A stretch of 64,000 nucleotides of DNA from Labilibaculum sp. K2S (GTDB lineage Bacteria; Bacteroidota; Bacteroidia; Bacteroidales; Marinifilaceae). This document shows positions 27,575-37,039 of this stretch, one piece after another. Where the stretch lies: assembly GCF_030372765.1 (NCBI RefSeq), contig NZ_JAUCMW010000019.1, positions 1 through 64,000 of the forward strand. Direction: 5' to 3'. The position numbers and the translations under genes are program-made. Every line of letters begins with the position of its first letter. The stretch's first letter is position 1. The notes under the pieces were generated by a model. The model saw nothing but the letters and a program-made list of their open reading frames with translations, was not told where the DNA came from and searched no databases.

Positions 27575-29962
27575 ATGATGAAATTTAAGTTGAAAATATT
27601 TTTTGTATTGGTTCTTTGTGCGGGGCTTTTGTCGTGTGGTAATACAAACAAGGTAGAGTATGTGAAAGGAAGAAATTCTTTTAATAAGGGATGGGAGTTT
27701 GTTAAAGATGTAAACAAATCAGTTGATGAATTGATGAATCGTAAAGACAAGGATTTTTCATGGGAGAAAGTTTCTTTGCCTCATACTGCCAATATAGAAC
27801 CTCTGGTAATTAAAGGTGATCAGTGGCAGGGAACCTGTTTTTACCGCAAATATTTTTCGCTTTCCAAAGATTTATCAGAGAGGCATTTGGGATTGTATTT
27901 TGAAGGAGCTATGCAGGTTGCAGAGGTATTTCTGAATGGTAAGCTACTTTATACCAATCTTGGAGGTTACCTTCCTTTTTATGTGGATATTACAAAAGAT
28001 GTTGAATTTGGAGCTGATAATTGCCTCCTTGTAAAACTGAATAATGAAGATAATCCTGTCGTTCCGCCAGGGAAATCGTTAAAAGTACTTGACTTCAATA
28101 CCTATAGCGGCATTTACCGCAATGTTTGGTTGGATGTAAAAGATCCTTTGCACATATCGAACGAGATGGAGGTGAATCACATTGCTGCAGGAGGTGTATT
28201 TGTAACTTATAGTAATGTTGGTGAAGACTCGGCTAAGGTTCATGTTCAGGTGGATATGAAAAACGATTTAACCACCGAGAAGGAAGTGGAAGTTCAGTTG
28301 GAATTAATTGATGAGAGTGAAGCTGTAATAGTGAGTTCCTCTCAAAAACAAGTGCTAAAAGCCAATTCTACAGCAAAAGTAAACACGGATATAGAAGTGA
28401 AGCAACCAAAACTTTGGTCGCCTGATTCTCCGTCTCTTTATACTCTCAGAATTAAAGTATTATTGAAGGGAAAGGAGTTGGAGACCAAGGATGTAAAAAT
28501 AGGAATCAGAACATTTAGCATCACTGCACAAGAGGGGTTTGCAATAAATGGAAATCCTTTGTACTTGAGGGGAACCAATCGTCATCAGGAATATCCATAT
28601 GTGGGATATGCTATTTCAGACAATGCCAATTACAGAGATGCCTGGAAAATTAAAAGGGCAGGTTTCAATATTGTCCGCTTGTCGCATTATCCTCAAAGTC
28701 AGGCTTTCTTAAATGCCTGCGACGAATTAGGAATATTAGTGATGGATGCAATTCCTGGCTGGCAGTTTTTTGGGGATGAGGAGTTTCAGAAAAATGCAGT
28801 TCAGGACGTACGTAAAATGGTTCGGGTTGATCGGAATCACCCTTCCGTAATCATGTGGGAATCTTCCTTGAATGAATCAGCAATGAGTCAGGATTTTATG
28901 GAGAAATCACATGAGGCCGTTCATGAAGAATATCCTGAAACTGATGTGTATACCTGTGGGTGGAAAGATTTTGCTTACGATGTTTTTAATCCCGCCCGTC
29001 AACATGCTAAGCCTCCCTATTATTGGAATAAGTATGAAAAAGACAAACCGTTTTTTATTGCTGAATATGGCGATTGGGAATACTATGCCCAAAATGCCGG
29101 TTTCAATCAAAAAGCCTTTCAGGATTTGTCTGATGAGGAGCGTAATTCCAGACAGTTAAGAGGTTTTGGACAAAAACGATTGGCGCAGCAAGCCTTGAAT
29201 TATCAGGAGGCTCACAACAGTAATCTTCAGGGAAAAGCGATAGGTGATGCCAACTGGCTGATGTTCGATTACAACCGTGGCTATGCACCGGATCTTGAAT
29301 CTTCTGGAATCATGGATATTTTCCGTCTGCCTAAATTCGCCTATTATTTTTACAAAAGTCAGGCAAATATCGGAGAATCAAAATTGAAACAATTTGCCGA
29401 ACCAATGGTCGCTATTGCCAATTATTACAATGATCCATCCTTTTTAAACGTGAAGGTTTACAGCAATTGCGAAGAAGTGGAGTTATGGGTGAATGGCAAA
29501 AGTGCAGGAAAACAAAAGCCTGATCAGGATAAAAACAGTACTCATTTAGCGCATCCTCCGTTTTCATTTCAGTTAACCTCATTTACTCCAGGCGAACTTG
29601 TTGCAAAGGGATATGTGGATGGCAAAGTGGTATCAGAAGCTGTTCAGAAAACCCCGGGCGAAGCTGCGGTTTTGAAATTATGGATTGATGAGAGTGGTAA
29701 AAAATTAGCAAGTGGGTGTAATGACCTTGTGTTTGCATATGCAGCGGTAGTCGATAAAGAAGGCAACATACTTCCTTTGGCAGAAAACAGTGTTCAATTT
29801 TTTGTTGATGGAGGAGCAGAGATTATTGGTTCTAATCCTATGAATGCCGAAGCCGGAATAGCAACTGTTTTGCTGAAGGCTGGAGAGCTGGCCGGAGATA
29901 TTAAATTAAAAGCTGTTTCGGATGGTTTACAGGAAGGTACTTTAGAAATACATGTAGAATAG
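27575..29962 (+). CDS. GH2 beta-galactosidase lipoprotein
   Basis: I use the ATG at 27575 (795 residues; the frame opens at a TTG at 27566). A lipobox (CAGLLSC) indicates a membrane-anchored protein. GH2 domains are in order: sugar-binding sandwich (~40-205), immunoglobulin-like (~210-315), and barrel (~315-600) with IVRLSHYPQSQAFLNACDEL, acid/base Glu434 (SSLNES) and nucleophile Glu497 (FFIAEYGDW). DUF4982-like and invasin-type modules follow at the C-terminus (NCEEVELWVNGKSAG; GAEIIGSNPMNAEAGIA). It removes beta-galactosyl residues from galacto-oligosaccharides made by the GH53 enzymes. It lies between GH53 and SusC. Confidence 0.92.
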   Translation: MMKFKLKIFFVLVLCAGLLSCGNTNKVEYVKGRNSFNKGWEFVKDVNKSVDELMNRKDKDFSWEKVSLPHTANIEPLVIKGDQWQGTCFYRKYFSLSKDLSERHLGLYFEGAMQVAEVFLNGKLLYTNLGGYLPFYVDITKDVEFGADNCLLVKLNNEDNPVVPPGKSLKVLDFNTYSGIYRNVWLDVKDPLHISNEMEVNHIAAGGVFVTYSNVGEDSAKVHVQVDMKNDLTTEKEVEVQLELIDESEAVIVSSSQKQVLKANSTAKVNTDIEVKQPKLWSPDSPSLYTLRIKVLLKGKELETKDVKIGIRTFSITAQEGFAINGNPLYLRGTNRHQEYPYVGYAISDNANYRDAWKIKRAGFNIVRLSHYPQSQAFLNACDELGILVMDAIPGWQFFGDEEFQKNAVQDVRKMVRVDRNHPSVIMWESSLNESAMSQDFMEKSHEAVHEEYPETDVYTCGWKDFAYDVFNPARQHAKPPYYWNKYEKDKPFFIAEYGDWEYYAQNAGFNQKAFQDLSDEERNSRQLRGFGQKRLAQQALNYQEAHNSNLQGKAIGDANWLMFDYNRGYAPDLESSGIMDIFRLPKFAYYFYKSQANIGESKLKQFAEPMVAIANYYNDPSFLNVKVYSNCEEVELWVNGKSAGKQKPDQDKNSTHLAHPPFSFQLTSFTPGELVAKGYVDGKVVSEAVQKTPGEAAVLKLWIDESGKKLASGCNDLVFAYAAVVDKEGNILPLAENSVQFFVDGGAEIIGSNPMNAEAGIATVLLKAGELAGDIKLKAVSDGLQEGTLEIHVE

Positions 29963-30273
29963 TAATTTATTAGATATCGCAGAAGGCATAGCATGCAAAC
30001 CTTCTGCGGTATTTCAAATAATAAAATAGTAATTCTTAAAATCAAAATCTATGAAAAAACACGAATTTAAGATATGCAGAACAGCATATCCCTAAAGCTG
30101 ACCCAATGGTAAACTTGCAAATGGATAACAAGTAATTGTGAATACCATTTAAGTGGGCCACCAGAGTAAAATGATTTTATACAGAAAACAGCATGATGAG
30201 GATTGGTAATTTCCTTGTTTATGCAAAGGTTTTCATAACAAATAGTTCGTTAATTTTTTAATAAAAATAAGAC
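29963..30273 (+). other. 311-bp leader between GH2 and SusC genes
   Basis: It holds the hairpin at 29974-30012 and a 14-codon frame at 30051-30095 of unknown meaning. I see no confident promoter or known riboswitch. Confidence 0.5.
29974..30012 (+). terminator. Hairpin after GH2, possible terminator or attenuator
   Basis: A 13-bp stem with one G-T mismatch (29974-29986 with 30000-30012; core CGCAGAAGG) has a 13-nt loop. The following bases are only weakly T-rich, so partial termination or RNA protection between GH2 and SusC is more likely than a full stop. Confidence 0.5.
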
Positions 30274-33216
30274 ATGGAGAATAGTTTTAAACTACGTTTT
30301 GTTTCAATCATTCTGTTTTTATGTTGTGGACTGGGTGCTTTCGCTCAACAAACTCAAATCAATGGTTTGGTTGTAGACGCCAAAACGAATGAGCCTGTTC
30401 CTGGAACGACAGTGATAGTGAAAGGCACTCAAAGGGGAAGTGTTACCATGTTCGATGGTACTTTTACCATTGAGGCTAACCAATCGGAGGTGTTGGTATT
30501 TTCATTTATTGGCTACTTAAGTCAGGAAGTAATGGTCAGCCCCGGGGCTAATTACAATATAAAGCTGCAATCTGATGTAGTGAATATGGATGAAGTGGTT
30601 GTTATTGGTTACGGTCAGCAAAAGAAAGGCGATTTGACCGGGGCTGTGTCGAATGTTTCGTCTAAGGATTTTAATCAAGGCATTGTAAGTTCTCCTGCTC
30701 AGTTAATCAACGGAAAGGTTTCCGGCGTGCAGATTCTCTCAGGTAGTGGTTCTCCAACATCGGGTAGTTCTATTCGTATTCGTGGCGGAGCTTCTTTGAA
30801 TGCCAGCAACGATCCTTTAATTGTTTTGGACGGTGTTCCTCTTGAAGCAGGCGGTATCAGCGGGAATAGCAATAACTTTTTAAGTCTGATTAACCCTAAT
30901 GATATCGAGAGTATGACCGTATTGAAAGATGCATCATCAACAGCCATTTATGGTTCCAGGGCATCAAATGGGGTAATCATTATCACAACTAAAAAAGGTT
31001 CTAAAGATAAGATCAGAGTTAATTTTAACTCAACCAATTCATTGCAAATTAAATCCAAACTGGCTGATATGTTATCAACAAATGAATTTCGTGATGTCGT
31101 TCAGGGTGAGGGCAGCGATGCGCAAAAGGCACTGTTGGGATCTCATGAGACGGATTGGAATGACCAGATATTTCAGCTTGCATATGGAACCGATAGCAAT
31201 GTGAGTTTGTCAGGTGCTTTGGCAAATGTTCCTTATCGTTTTTCGGCAGGTTACTACGATCAGGATGGTATTTTAAAAACGGATAATGCACAAAGAACCA
31301 CAGGAAACCTTTCAGTTTCACCATCTTTTTTTGAGGATCACTTAAAAGTGAATGTTGGTTTAAAAGGATCATATAATAAAAATAGTTTTGCCAATACAGA
31401 TGCCATATGGGGCGCTTCTACCTACAATCCTACCATTCCTGTTTACTCAGGAAATTCTGGATTTGGAGGCTATAATGAGGCCATTGACGAAAACGGAAAA
31501 CCGGTAACGGGAGCAGTATTAAATCCATTAGGCGTATTAAAGCAGTATTCATCAACCAGTGAGGTGAGCCGTGTAATTGGAAATCTGGATATGGATTATA
31601 AAGTTCATTTTCTTCCTGATCTTAGGTTGCATGCAACTTTAGGTTACGATTATGCAAAAGGCGAAGGAGAAATATATGTTCCTGCTGATGCAGCACAATA
31701 TTTTGTGACAGACGGACGTGATTATACGTATGGACCTCAAAAAAAGGAGAACAAATTAATAACGACCTACCTGAACTATAAAAAAGAATTTGAAAGCATA
31801 CAAAGTAGGGTTGATGTAACATTGGGGTACGATTATCAGACTTGGAAGAGTACCACGAATGCTTATGAGGAAACGAATACCCTTGGGGTATCGCAAAGTT
31901 CGGTGGCTGCCGATGATCAGCGTCATGCTTTAATTTCTTACTACGGAAGAGTAAACTATTCTTTACAGGACAAATACATGTTAACGGCTACTGTTCGTCA
32001 GGACGGAACTTCCCGCTTTAGCAGTGATAACCGTTGGGGAACTTTCCCATCTGTTGCATTGGCCTGGCGATTATCCGAAGAATCTTTTCTGGATGGAATC
32101 GATTTTTTGAGCAATTTAAAATTGAGAACCAGCTTTGGTATCACCGGACAACAGGAAGGAATTGGTAACTACAGCTATCTGCCTGTTTATACCATTAGTC
32201 AGAATGGCGCTCAGTATATTTTTGGAAATTCTACTGTTAATACTTATCGTCCTGAAGCCTATGTGTCCGATTTAAAATGGGAGTTGACAAAAGCTTATAA
32301 CTATGGAGTTGATTTTGGATTCTTTAACAATCGTTTATCAGGATCTGTGGAATATTATACACGTAAAACAGAAGATTTGTTAGCCACAGTTCCTTCGCCT
32401 GCAGGGACTAATTTCGATAAAAGAATATTGACTAATGTGGGCAATGTGGATAGTAAAGGTGTTGAGCTATCGATTAATGTTACTCCTGTAGATAACAAAG
32501 ATTGGATCTGGGATTTTAGTTTTAATGCCAGCTGGCAAAAGCAAACTATTAAAAATTTGTCCATAATACCCGGATCACAGATTTCGAACACTTCGGTAGG
32601 ATCAACTATCGACAGCTACTATTTTCAGGTGTTAACCGAAGGTTATGCGCCAAATATGTTTTACGTATACCATCAGTTGTACGACGAAACAGGAAAGCCA
32701 ATTGAAGGTGCCTATGCCGATTTAAACAATGATGGAACTATTAATTCGAGTGATTTATACCGTTATCACTCACCATCGCCTGATTATATTTTAGGTTTTA
32801 GTACATCTCTGCGCTATAAAAAATGGAATCTGAGCACAAGTCTTCGTTCTAGTATTAATAATTATGTATACAACGGATTGTCAATGAATGCAGGGGCATA
32901 TGGAACCATGTCGTATAATTCGTCTCAGTTAAATAATCTTCATAAAAGCTATTTAGATACAGGTTTCCAAAGTCGTCAGTATTTATCCGATTACTATGTG
33001 GAAAATGCGTCTTTTATTAAGATGGATAATATTTCCTTAGGATATAATTTTGGCAGGATAAAGGATTTGTTTAATCTGAACATGACCGCAATGGTTCAAA
33101 ATGTATTCACCATCACCAAATATTCAGGTGTCGATCCGGAGATTTCAGGTGGAATAGATCAGTCTTTCTATCCTCGTCCGAGAATCTTTTCTCTAAGCTT
33201 AGGCATCGATTTTTAA
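30274..33216 (+). CDS. SusC/RagA-family TonB-dependent transporter of the galactan PUL
   Basis: The protein has 980 residues with a signal peptide ending in LGAFAQ. It has an N-terminal carboxypeptidase-D-like domain (INGLVVDAKTNEPVPGTTVIVKG), then TonB box and plug (DEVVVIGYGQQKKGDLTGAV, LINGKVSGVQI, DPLIVLDGVP, MTVLKDASSTAIYGSRASNGVIII) and the beta-barrel closing with PRPRIFSLSLGIDF. It is the outer-membrane pore for galactan oligosaccharides, partnered by the SusD encoded 160 bp downstream. It is about 60 residues shorter than the SusC of the hexosamine PUL, and the two are clearly distinct paralogues. Confidence 0.95.
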   Translation: MENSFKLRFVSIILFLCCGLGAFAQQTQINGLVVDAKTNEPVPGTTVIVKGTQRGSVTMFDGTFTIEANQSEVLVFSFIGYLSQEVMVSPGANYNIKLQSDVVNMDEVVVIGYGQQKKGDLTGAVSNVSSKDFNQGIVSSPAQLINGKVSGVQILSGSGSPTSGSSIRIRGGASLNASNDPLIVLDGVPLEAGGISGNSNNFLSLINPNDIESMTVLKDASSTAIYGSRASNGVIIITTKKGSKDKIRVNFNSTNSLQIKSKLADMLSTNEFRDVVQGEGSDAQKALLGSHETDWNDQIFQLAYGTDSNVSLSGALANVPYRFSAGYYDQDGILKTDNAQRTTGNLSVSPSFFEDHLKVNVGLKGSYNKNSFANTDAIWGASTYNPTIPVYSGNSGFGGYNEAIDENGKPVTGAVLNPLGVLKQYSSTSEVSRVIGNLDMDYKVHFLPDLRLHATLGYDYAKGEGEIYVPADAAQYFVTDGRDYTYGPQKKENKLITTYLNYKKEFESIQSRVDVTLGYDYQTWKSTTNAYEETNTLGVSQSSVAADDQRHALISYYGRVNYSLQDKYMLTATVRQDGTSRFSSDNRWGTFPSVALAWRLSEESFLDGIDFLSNLKLRTSFGITGQQEGIGNYSYLPVYTISQNGAQYIFGNSTVNTYRPEAYVSDLKWELTKAYNYGVDFGFFNNRLSGSVEYYTRKTEDLLATVPSPAGTNFDKRILTNVGNVDSKGVELSINVTPVDNKDWIWDFSFNASWQKQTIKNLSIIPGSQISNTSVGSTIDSYYFQVLTEGYAPNMFYVYHQLYDETGKPIEGAYADLNNDGTINSSDLYRYHSPSPDYILGFSTSLRYKKWNLSTSLRSSINNYVYNGLSMNAGAYGTMSYNSSQLNNLHKSYLDTGFQSRQYLSDYYVENASFIKMDNISLGYNFGRIKDLFNLNMTAMVQNVFTITKYSGVDPEISGGIDQSFYPRPRIFSLSLGIDF

Positions 33217-33279
33217 AGTAAGCCCTAAGGTGAAAGTAGTAAACAATTTTAAACACACTGAAAAATTGAGACTAAAATT

Positions 33280-33382
33280 ATGAAACGTCCATGCCAAAGC
33301 GCTTTTGACATACAGGGGGATAATTATCCCAGCAGGGTAAGTTCCATATGGCAAAAAAAAAACAAATTATAATCATATGAAA
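33280..33382 (+). other. Conserved ~102-bp element, copy 2, with a 30-codon frame
   Basis: This stretch aligns with the minus strand of 14165-14265. It contains a 30-codon frame (33280-33372, starting MKRPCQSAFDIQ and containing RVSSIWQ) that ends 4 bp before the SusD ATG at 33377. A 14-bp perfect palindrome, GGGATAATTATCCC, lies within this copy only. It could be a translated leader, an intra-operon promoter or an RNA element; coding is unproven. Confidence 0.7.
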
Positions 33383-34966
33383 AAGTTAATCAATATATTC
33401 TTGGTAACCGTTGTTTTACTTCATACCGCTTGCACGGATGAATTAAATCAATATCCGAATGTTGAAGAAACCTCAAAAACGGTTTATTCGGATCCGGCTA
33501 ATTATATTTCGGCACTGGCTAAATGTTATTCTTCATTTGTTACGGCCGGTCAGGAAAAAGGAGGGGGTGATGCAGATCTTAGCAGTAATAATGGCTACGA
33601 TTATATGCGTTGTTATTTTAATGTACAGGAGGCTGGAACAGATGAACTGGGCTCAACCTGGATAGAAGGGGATAATATTGGTGATGTAAGCTTTTTAAGC
33701 TGGGATGCCAATGATCCTTGGGTGGCCGATATGTATTACAGATGTTATTATTCAATATCACTTTGCAATGAGTTCCTGAAGAATGCTACAGATAGTAAAA
33801 TTTCGGCTTTCACCGAAGAGGAGCAGGCGGAAATTAAATCATACCGCGAAGAAGCAAGATTTCTTCGGGCTATGGCTTACTCTCATGCAATGGATTTGTT
33901 TCATGATGTTCCTTTTGCCGATGAATCGGTAATTGGCAGTTCTAAATTGCCTGAAGAGATAAAGGCAGCTAAGTTATTTAATTTTTTGGTTACCGAATTA
34001 AAAGATTGCAGCGAAGGCATGCTTGATGTAGATGCGTGTGAATATGGACATGCTCCCCGGGCAGCCGCCTGGATGTTGTTATCAAGATTGTACCTGAATG
34101 CCGAAGTATATGATGCCGGAGTAAAAAACGATTCTTGTATGATTTACAGCCAAAAGGTGATTGATGAAGGTTATGCTTTGGAATCTGATTATGGCAAATT
34201 GTTTAATGCTGATAATCATTTGCGTGTGGGGAGAGGTAATGAAATAATTTTCCCCTTGGTTGTTGATGGAACAAGTGTATTGTCATGGGGAGCCACTACT
34301 TATTTGGTTTGCGGGGAAGTGGATACGGACTATGGTGCAGCGGCTTCAGAGGTAGGTTGTATGCTTGCCTGGAGTATGTTCCGCATCAGGGGCGAAGTTC
34401 CTGCACTTTTTGATCTGGAGAATGACAACAGAGCCATGTTTTATACCGAAGGACAAAATCAGTACATGGATAATGGCATAGACGATAGAACCGGAGGTTA
34501 CTTTGTTCAAAAATGGAGCAATTTAACCGATGCAGGAGAGCCGGCGACCAATACTACCAGCGATGGAGTAAACACCGATTTCCCAATGTTTCGTTTGGCT
34601 GACGCATATTTGATGTATGCCGAGTCAGCGGTTCGTTCAGGGACGAATATAACGACTGCATTAAGCTATGTAAATGATGTAAGAAGTCACAGAAATGCAG
34701 CTATAGTGAGCGAAAGTGAATTGATTGCAACTACCGACGGTATTCCTTACAAATTTTTCCTTGATGAACGAGCCAGAGAGCTTTATTGGGAGTGTGTTCG
34801 CAGAACTGATTTGGTGCGTTTTGGATGTTTTACCAGCAGTAAATACATCTGGCAATGGAAAGGTGGCGTTAAAGATGGAAAGGCTGTGGATAATAAGTAC
34901 AATATCTATCCAATTCCAAGTGCCGAGCTTTCTGCCAACCCAAATTTATCTAACGGTGATTATTAA
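33377..34966 (+). CDS. SusD/RagB-family galactan-binding lipoprotein
   Basis: The protein has 529 residues. The signal peptide ends in LLHTAC followed by TDE, an acidic surface-export pattern. SusD core signatures include EEARFLRAMAYSHAMDLFHDVPFADE, RAAAWMLLSRLYLNAEVY, FPMFRLADAYLMYAESAV and ERARELYWECVRRTDLVRFG, with YNIYPIPSAELSANPNL at the end. It binds galactan at the surface and closes the SusC pore. The SusE-like gene follows after 15 bp. Confidence 0.94.
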   Translation: MKKLINIFLVTVVLLHTACTDELNQYPNVEETSKTVYSDPANYISALAKCYSSFVTAGQEKGGGDADLSSNNGYDYMRCYFNVQEAGTDELGSTWIEGDNIGDVSFLSWDANDPWVADMYYRCYYSISLCNEFLKNATDSKISAFTEEEQAEIKSYREEARFLRAMAYSHAMDLFHDVPFADESVIGSSKLPEEIKAAKLFNFLVTELKDCSEGMLDVDACEYGHAPRAAAWMLLSRLYLNAEVYDAGVKNDSCMIYSQKVIDEGYALESDYGKLFNADNHLRVGRGNEIIFPLVVDGTSVLSWGATTYLVCGEVDTDYGAAASEVGCMLAWSMFRIRGEVPALFDLENDNRAMFYTEGQNQYMDNGIDDRTGGYFVQKWSNLTDAGEPATNTTSDGVNTDFPMFRLADAYLMYAESAVRSGTNITTALSYVNDVRSHRNAAIVSESELIATTDGIPYKFFLDERARELYWECVRRTDLVRFGCFTSSKYIWQWKGGVKDGKAVDNKYNIYPIPSAELSANPNLSNGDY

Positions 34967-34981
34967 AAAACAGAATAAGTT

Positions 34982-36952
34982 ATGAAGAAATTAATCATAT
35001 TTCTGGCGGTATGTTGCTCAGTATTATTTACTGCCTGCGAAAAAGATGGGGATGAGATTTTCGTTTCCGGGCTGAATTCATCAACGCTTCTAACAAGTGA
35101 ATCTGATATTGTTCTATCTCAGGAAACCAAGGATGCACCTATGTTGGCTTTAAGCTGGAACGAAAGTGAGCTTAGTATTAGTAGTGCGGTAGTAAGTATA
35201 CCTGATAATATCCCATCTGTTGCAATTGAGGTTTCTGCAACTCAGGATTTTAAAACTTATGAAACCATAAAGCCAGAGAGCAATATCTACTCTTTTACTG
35301 GAGGTGAATTGAATACCATGGCAAAGAATTTTGCTTATACTCCGGATGTCAGTACTCCTATGTATTTCAGAGTCAATTTGGCTTATGGCGATAATACAGA
35401 TCCTTATTACAGCAATGTGATTGCTGTCAATATCACCAGCTACACTATTGATATGTCAAAAGGTTTTGTGCTTGATGCAGATAAGATGGAGACTGGTTTT
35501 GTATTGTATGCTCCTGAAAGTAATGGAGAATATTCTGGTTTTATTGGAACTACTGCATGGAGCAATTGGTTTTTAAAAGAAGGAGACGGAAGTATTTGGG
35601 GCAATGAAGGTGCTGATGGTAAAGAATTTTTGATGTCATCGGATGAAAGTACTATGTGGAATTTCTGGTATCCGGGTTTTGGTGGATGTTATTATACAAC
35701 AGCAAGCACATCATCAAAGGAATGGACAGCAACCTATATTCCTAACCTGACTGTAAGCGGTGATGTAACTGCTGAAATGACTTTTGTAAAATCAGAAGTG
35801 AAATGGTATGTGTCAGTAAGCACCGCAACAGATAATGCAGTGGTGAAAATCAGCTGTTCTGATGCTAAACTCTATAATTTCTCAACAGGTACGAGTGATG
35901 ATGCCACTATCAGCAAAGAGATTGGTTTTGCTGCAGATGCCAATGGAGGACTGACCTTTGATATGTTGGCCACATCTGCCGGCGATATTACTTTTGGAGC
36001 TGCCGGCGATTACACTTTAACCTTTTATTTGGCTGACCCGGCCAACTTGCATTATGAGATTACTTCCGGTAAAACCGATGAGATGGCACCTCTTAGCAGC
36101 TATTTGTATCTTCCCGGTGTTGATGATGGAATTTCAGGATCCTGGACATTCGATAACTACCTGCGTTTATTGAGCGAAGAGGACTCAACCTTTGCAGGAG
36201 TTATAAATGTCAATTCGCTATGGGGATATAATATGTCTCTTGAAAAAGACAATTGGGATGATGTATATAAAATGGGTGATACCGAAGGAACATTGGTATT
36301 TAAAGGTGCCAATAATATCACTGCGCCGGATCCGGGCTTGTATTTAATTCAGACCGATTTGAAAAACCTGACTTACAATCATACCGAAGTAACCAGCTTA
36401 AGTTATGCAGGCTTTAATGATGATTGGAGTCTGGTACAGATGACACCTGAAGAGGTTGATGGAGTCTACTCAGGTAGTGTAATGATTAATGCCACCTCCG
36501 AATATGGAGCTAAATTATATTTAAATGGTGGATGGGATTATTTTTATGGTGGTGAAAGCGGAAACCTAAGTTTGGGAGCCGATGGCATTACAGATGATGC
36601 TTCTATAGCAACAGGAACTTACGACTTGATTGCCAACATCAAAAATCAAACCTATGTATTTTTAGGCGATGAGGTTTATATCACCGGGCTAAATGATGTT
36701 TGGGACTTTACCTCAGTGGTATTAACGAAAGCAACTGCCGGAGTATATACAGGTACAGCAATCATTAGTGCAGATTCACCTTATGGAATGGCCATTCATT
36801 TGGATCAGTCGTGGAACCGTTATTATGGAGGTTCTTTTGACTCTATGAGTTATTTGGGGGCTAACATGACAGAGGTTCAAAGTCTGGCAAACGGAACATA
36901 TAATATAACTGTAGATTTTATTCACAATACCTGTTCTTTTGAAGTGCAGTAA
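34982..36952 (+). CDS. SusE/SusF-like surface glycan-binding lipoprotein
   Basis: The protein has 656 residues. The lipoprotein signal ends in LFTAC followed by EKDGDE. The N-terminal ~130 residues resemble the SusE amino-terminal domain (LSWNESELSISSAVVSI, MYFRVNLAYGD). The rest appears to hold several SusE/F-type beta-sandwich modules, with repeated patterns such as LYLPGVDDGISGSW, LSYAGFNDDWSLVQM and VYITGLNDVWDFTSV, aromatic-rich sites that bind sugar in this family. It probably holds galactan near the GH53 enzymes on the cell surface. It occupies the position of the surface glycan-binding protein in galactan PULs such as that of Bacteroides thetaiotaomicron (BT4667-BT4673). Confidence 0.85.
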   Translation: MKKLIIFLAVCCSVLFTACEKDGDEIFVSGLNSSTLLTSESDIVLSQETKDAPMLALSWNESELSISSAVVSIPDNIPSVAIEVSATQDFKTYETIKPESNIYSFTGGELNTMAKNFAYTPDVSTPMYFRVNLAYGDNTDPYYSNVIAVNITSYTIDMSKGFVLDADKMETGFVLYAPESNGEYSGFIGTTAWSNWFLKEGDGSIWGNEGADGKEFLMSSDESTMWNFWYPGFGGCYYTTASTSSKEWTATYIPNLTVSGDVTAEMTFVKSEVKWYVSVSTATDNAVVKISCSDAKLYNFSTGTSDDATISKEIGFAADANGGLTFDMLATSAGDITFGAAGDYTLTFYLADPANLHYEITSGKTDEMAPLSSYLYLPGVDDGISGSWTFDNYLRLLSEEDSTFAGVINVNSLWGYNMSLEKDNWDDVYKMGDTEGTLVFKGANNITAPDPGLYLIQTDLKNLTYNHTEVTSLSYAGFNDDWSLVQMTPEEVDGVYSGSVMINATSEYGAKLYLNGGWDYFYGGESGNLSLGADGITDDASIATGTYDLIANIKNQTYVFLGDEVYITGLNDVWDFTSVVLTKATAGVYTGTAIISADSPYGMAIHLDQSWNRYYGGSFDSMSYLGANMTEVQSLANGTYNITVDFIHNTCSFEVQ

Positions 36953-36962
36953 TAATGAAAAT

Positions 36963-37018
36963 GAGGTATTCTGTTTGTTTTTTACAATTCAGACAAAGTT
37001 AGAATACCTCTGTTTTTT
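36963..37018 (+). terminator. Terminator or attenuator between SusE-like and second GH53 genes
   Basis: A perfect 10-bp stem (GAGGTATTCT at 36963-36972 with AGAATACCTC at 37001-37010), 28-nt loop, followed by TGTTTTTT. It may lower expression of the second GH53 relative to the upstream genes. Confidence 0.7.
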
Positions 37019-37039
37019 AACTAAACAGATATTCCAACA

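Noticed and set aside
30051..30095. 14-codon frame in the SusC leader as a leader peptide gene
   Set aside because: It is too short, shows no regulatory codon run, and cannot be separated from chance.
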